Source of the DNA: Novimethylophilus sp036504375
GTDB lineage: Bacteria; Pseudomonadota; Gammaproteobacteria; Burkholderiales; Methylophilaceae
Assembly (NCBI RefSeq): GCF_036504375.1
Contig: NZ_DASXVH010000003.1
Span: forward strand, 1 to 6,407
Direction: 5' to 3'
Length of the DNA stretch: 6,407 bases
Shown piece after piece: positions 6,080-6,407 of this stretch (the stretch's first letter is position 1; every line of letters starts with the position of its first letter). The translations under genes were made by a program, and so were the position numbers. Below the pieces are notes generated by a model. That model did no database searches, was not told the DNA's origin, and was given only the letters and a program-made list of their open reading frames with translations.

Positions 6080-6109
6080 CCTTGAAAATATGTAGTTTCC
6101 GAAACAAGG
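6080..6109 (-). promoter_or_regulatory. Possible RNA hairpin masking the ribosome binding site of the SAP-like gene
   Basis: In the minus-strand transcript, CCUUG (complement of 6105-6109) can pair with CAAGG (complement of 6080-6084), which includes most of the AAGGA Shine-Dalgarno sequence. Between them, GUUUCGGAAAC (complement of 6095-6105) can form its own small stem, which competes for base 6105. The outer stem is only 5 bp, so it would be weak and may be chance. Confidence 0.25.
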
Positions 6110-6152
6110 GGTTAATTGCCTGATTTTATTCCTGCCGCCCCATGTAAGCTAT

Positions 6153-6165
6153 TACTAATATAGTA
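6153..6165. promoter_or_regulatory. Operator-like palindrome over the predicted transcription start
   Basis: TACTA-ATA-TAGTA is a perfect 5+3+5 palindrome lying just downstream of the candidate -10 element, about where transcription of the minus-strand cluster would begin. Its core ACT-AATAT-AGT fits the ACT-RWWWY-AGT centre of IscR/Rrf2-type operators, but the outer positions do not fit. The regulator is therefore unknown and a chance AT-rich palindrome is possible. Confidence 0.3.
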
Positions 6166-6168
6166 GAT

Positions 6169-6197
6169 ATTAAACTCCTGTTTCTTAAAAAAAACAA
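6169..6197 (-). promoter_or_regulatory. Candidate sigma70 promoter for the minus-strand cluster
   Basis: On the minus strand, TTGTTT (complement of 6192-6197; 3/6 match to -35) is followed at exactly 17 nt by TTTAAT (complement of 6169-6174; 5/6 match to -10). A run of eight T on this strand (6187-6194) and generally AT-rich DNA surround it. It would give a leader of roughly 90 nt before the SAP-like gene. The weak -35 could suit an activator or an alternative sigma factor. Confidence 0.35.
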
Positions 6198-6270
6198 TCT
6201 TAATTTGGGGCTATTGAAGCAGGGAAAATCGGGTGAAAATGCCAGACTAGGCAGGAGCACAGCAAGATTA

Positions 6271-6407
6271 AGAGCGTCTAACAAAATGAGGAGACAAGAT
6301 TCAACAGTGGCGCGGGTTGGCCGATAACCTTCTGGAATAAAGCCGAAGGAGGAGCCATGCCGAAGCCACTGGTGGACGACGAATTATGGAACATCATCGA
6401 ACCTTTG
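6271..6407 (+). mobile_element. Left end of an IS5-family insertion sequence (truncated by window edge)
   Basis: The transposase start at 6357 is recognisable as IS5-type, so the element's left end must lie shortly upstream. The most likely terminus is at 6271-6272, where AGAGCGTCTAACAAAAT resembles the terminal inverted repeats of this family (typically beginning GAG/GGA and containing CTAA or AAA). TTA at 6268-6270 immediately outside would fit the short T/A-rich target duplications these elements make. About 85 nt of leader, ending in AAGGAGG (6347-6353), separate the terminus from the transposase gene. The right end is outside the window, so neither the inverted repeat nor the duplication can be confirmed. 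Confidence 0.6.
6357..6407 (+). CDS. IS5-family transposase, 5' end only
   Basis: Only the first 17 codons are in the window, reading MPKPLVDDELWNIIEPL. This is the characteristic N-terminus of IS5-family transposases (IS427-like group, with the helix-turn-helix DUF4096-type region at the start), in which 'LVDDELWxxIEPLLP' is strongly conserved. The ATG at 6357 is preceded by AAGGAGG with 3-nt spacing. The DDE catalytic core lies outside the window, so whether the enzyme is intact cannot be judged; in some members of this group it is split over two frames. Confidence 0.8.
   Translation, partial: MPKPLVDDELWNIIEPL

Noticed and set aside
6240..6253. TGCC...GGCA inverted repeat just left of the IS end
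   Set aside because: A 4-bp stem with a 6-nt loop is expected by chance.
6110..6356. Small RNA or tRNA gene in the longest non-coding stretch
   Set aside because: I see no cloverleaf, no strong stem followed by a T-tract, and the left part is explained by the promoter candidate and the right part by the IS leader.

Overview
The window looks like chromosomal DNA of a Gram-negative betaproteobacterium. Moderately high GC, Shine-Dalgarno-led genes, the AhpC/TrxB/Smr neighbourhood and the general character of the proteins all fit. A Nitrosomonadales/Gallionellaceae-type host is my best guess, but it rests on protein resemblance recalled from memory, not on a search.

The left third (1-1893) is read on the + strand. 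It holds the 3' end of a peroxiredoxin gene (ahpC), a strong terminator-like hairpin, a complete thioredoxin reductase gene (trxB), an intergenic inverted repeat that looks like a dispersed element, and an Smr-domain endonuclease gene. AhpC and TrxB are functionally linked: TrxB keeps thioredoxin reduced, and thioredoxin-type donors can recharge AhpC.

The middle and right (1901-6070) hold six genes, all on the - strand. In transcription order they are a 64-aa SAP/Rho-N-like protein with four cysteines, a 78-aa protein with an RRM-like pattern, cyclopropane-fatty-acid synthase (cfa), a cytochrome b561-type membrane protein, a zinc alcohol dehydrogenase, and a universal stress protein. Gaps are 24-68 nt except one of 180 nt before the alcohol dehydrogenase. 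This suggests one or two transcription units. Membrane cyclopropanation, quinone/haem redox, aldehyde/alcohol turnover and UspA together read as a general-stress or stationary-phase module, headed by two small putative nucleic-acid-binding proteins. That grouping is the most interesting part of the window, but its joint function is inferred. A candidate promoter with an overlapping palindrome lies upstream of the first gene (6153-6197).

The right edge (about 6271-6407) enters the left end of an IS5-family insertion sequence read on the + strand, with the first 17 codons of its transposase. The insertion lies just upstream of the candidate promoter. The smr and usp genes converge with only 7 nt between them. 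The longest stretch without a gene is 6071-6356 (286 nt). I saw no tRNA, rRNA or CRISPR array.
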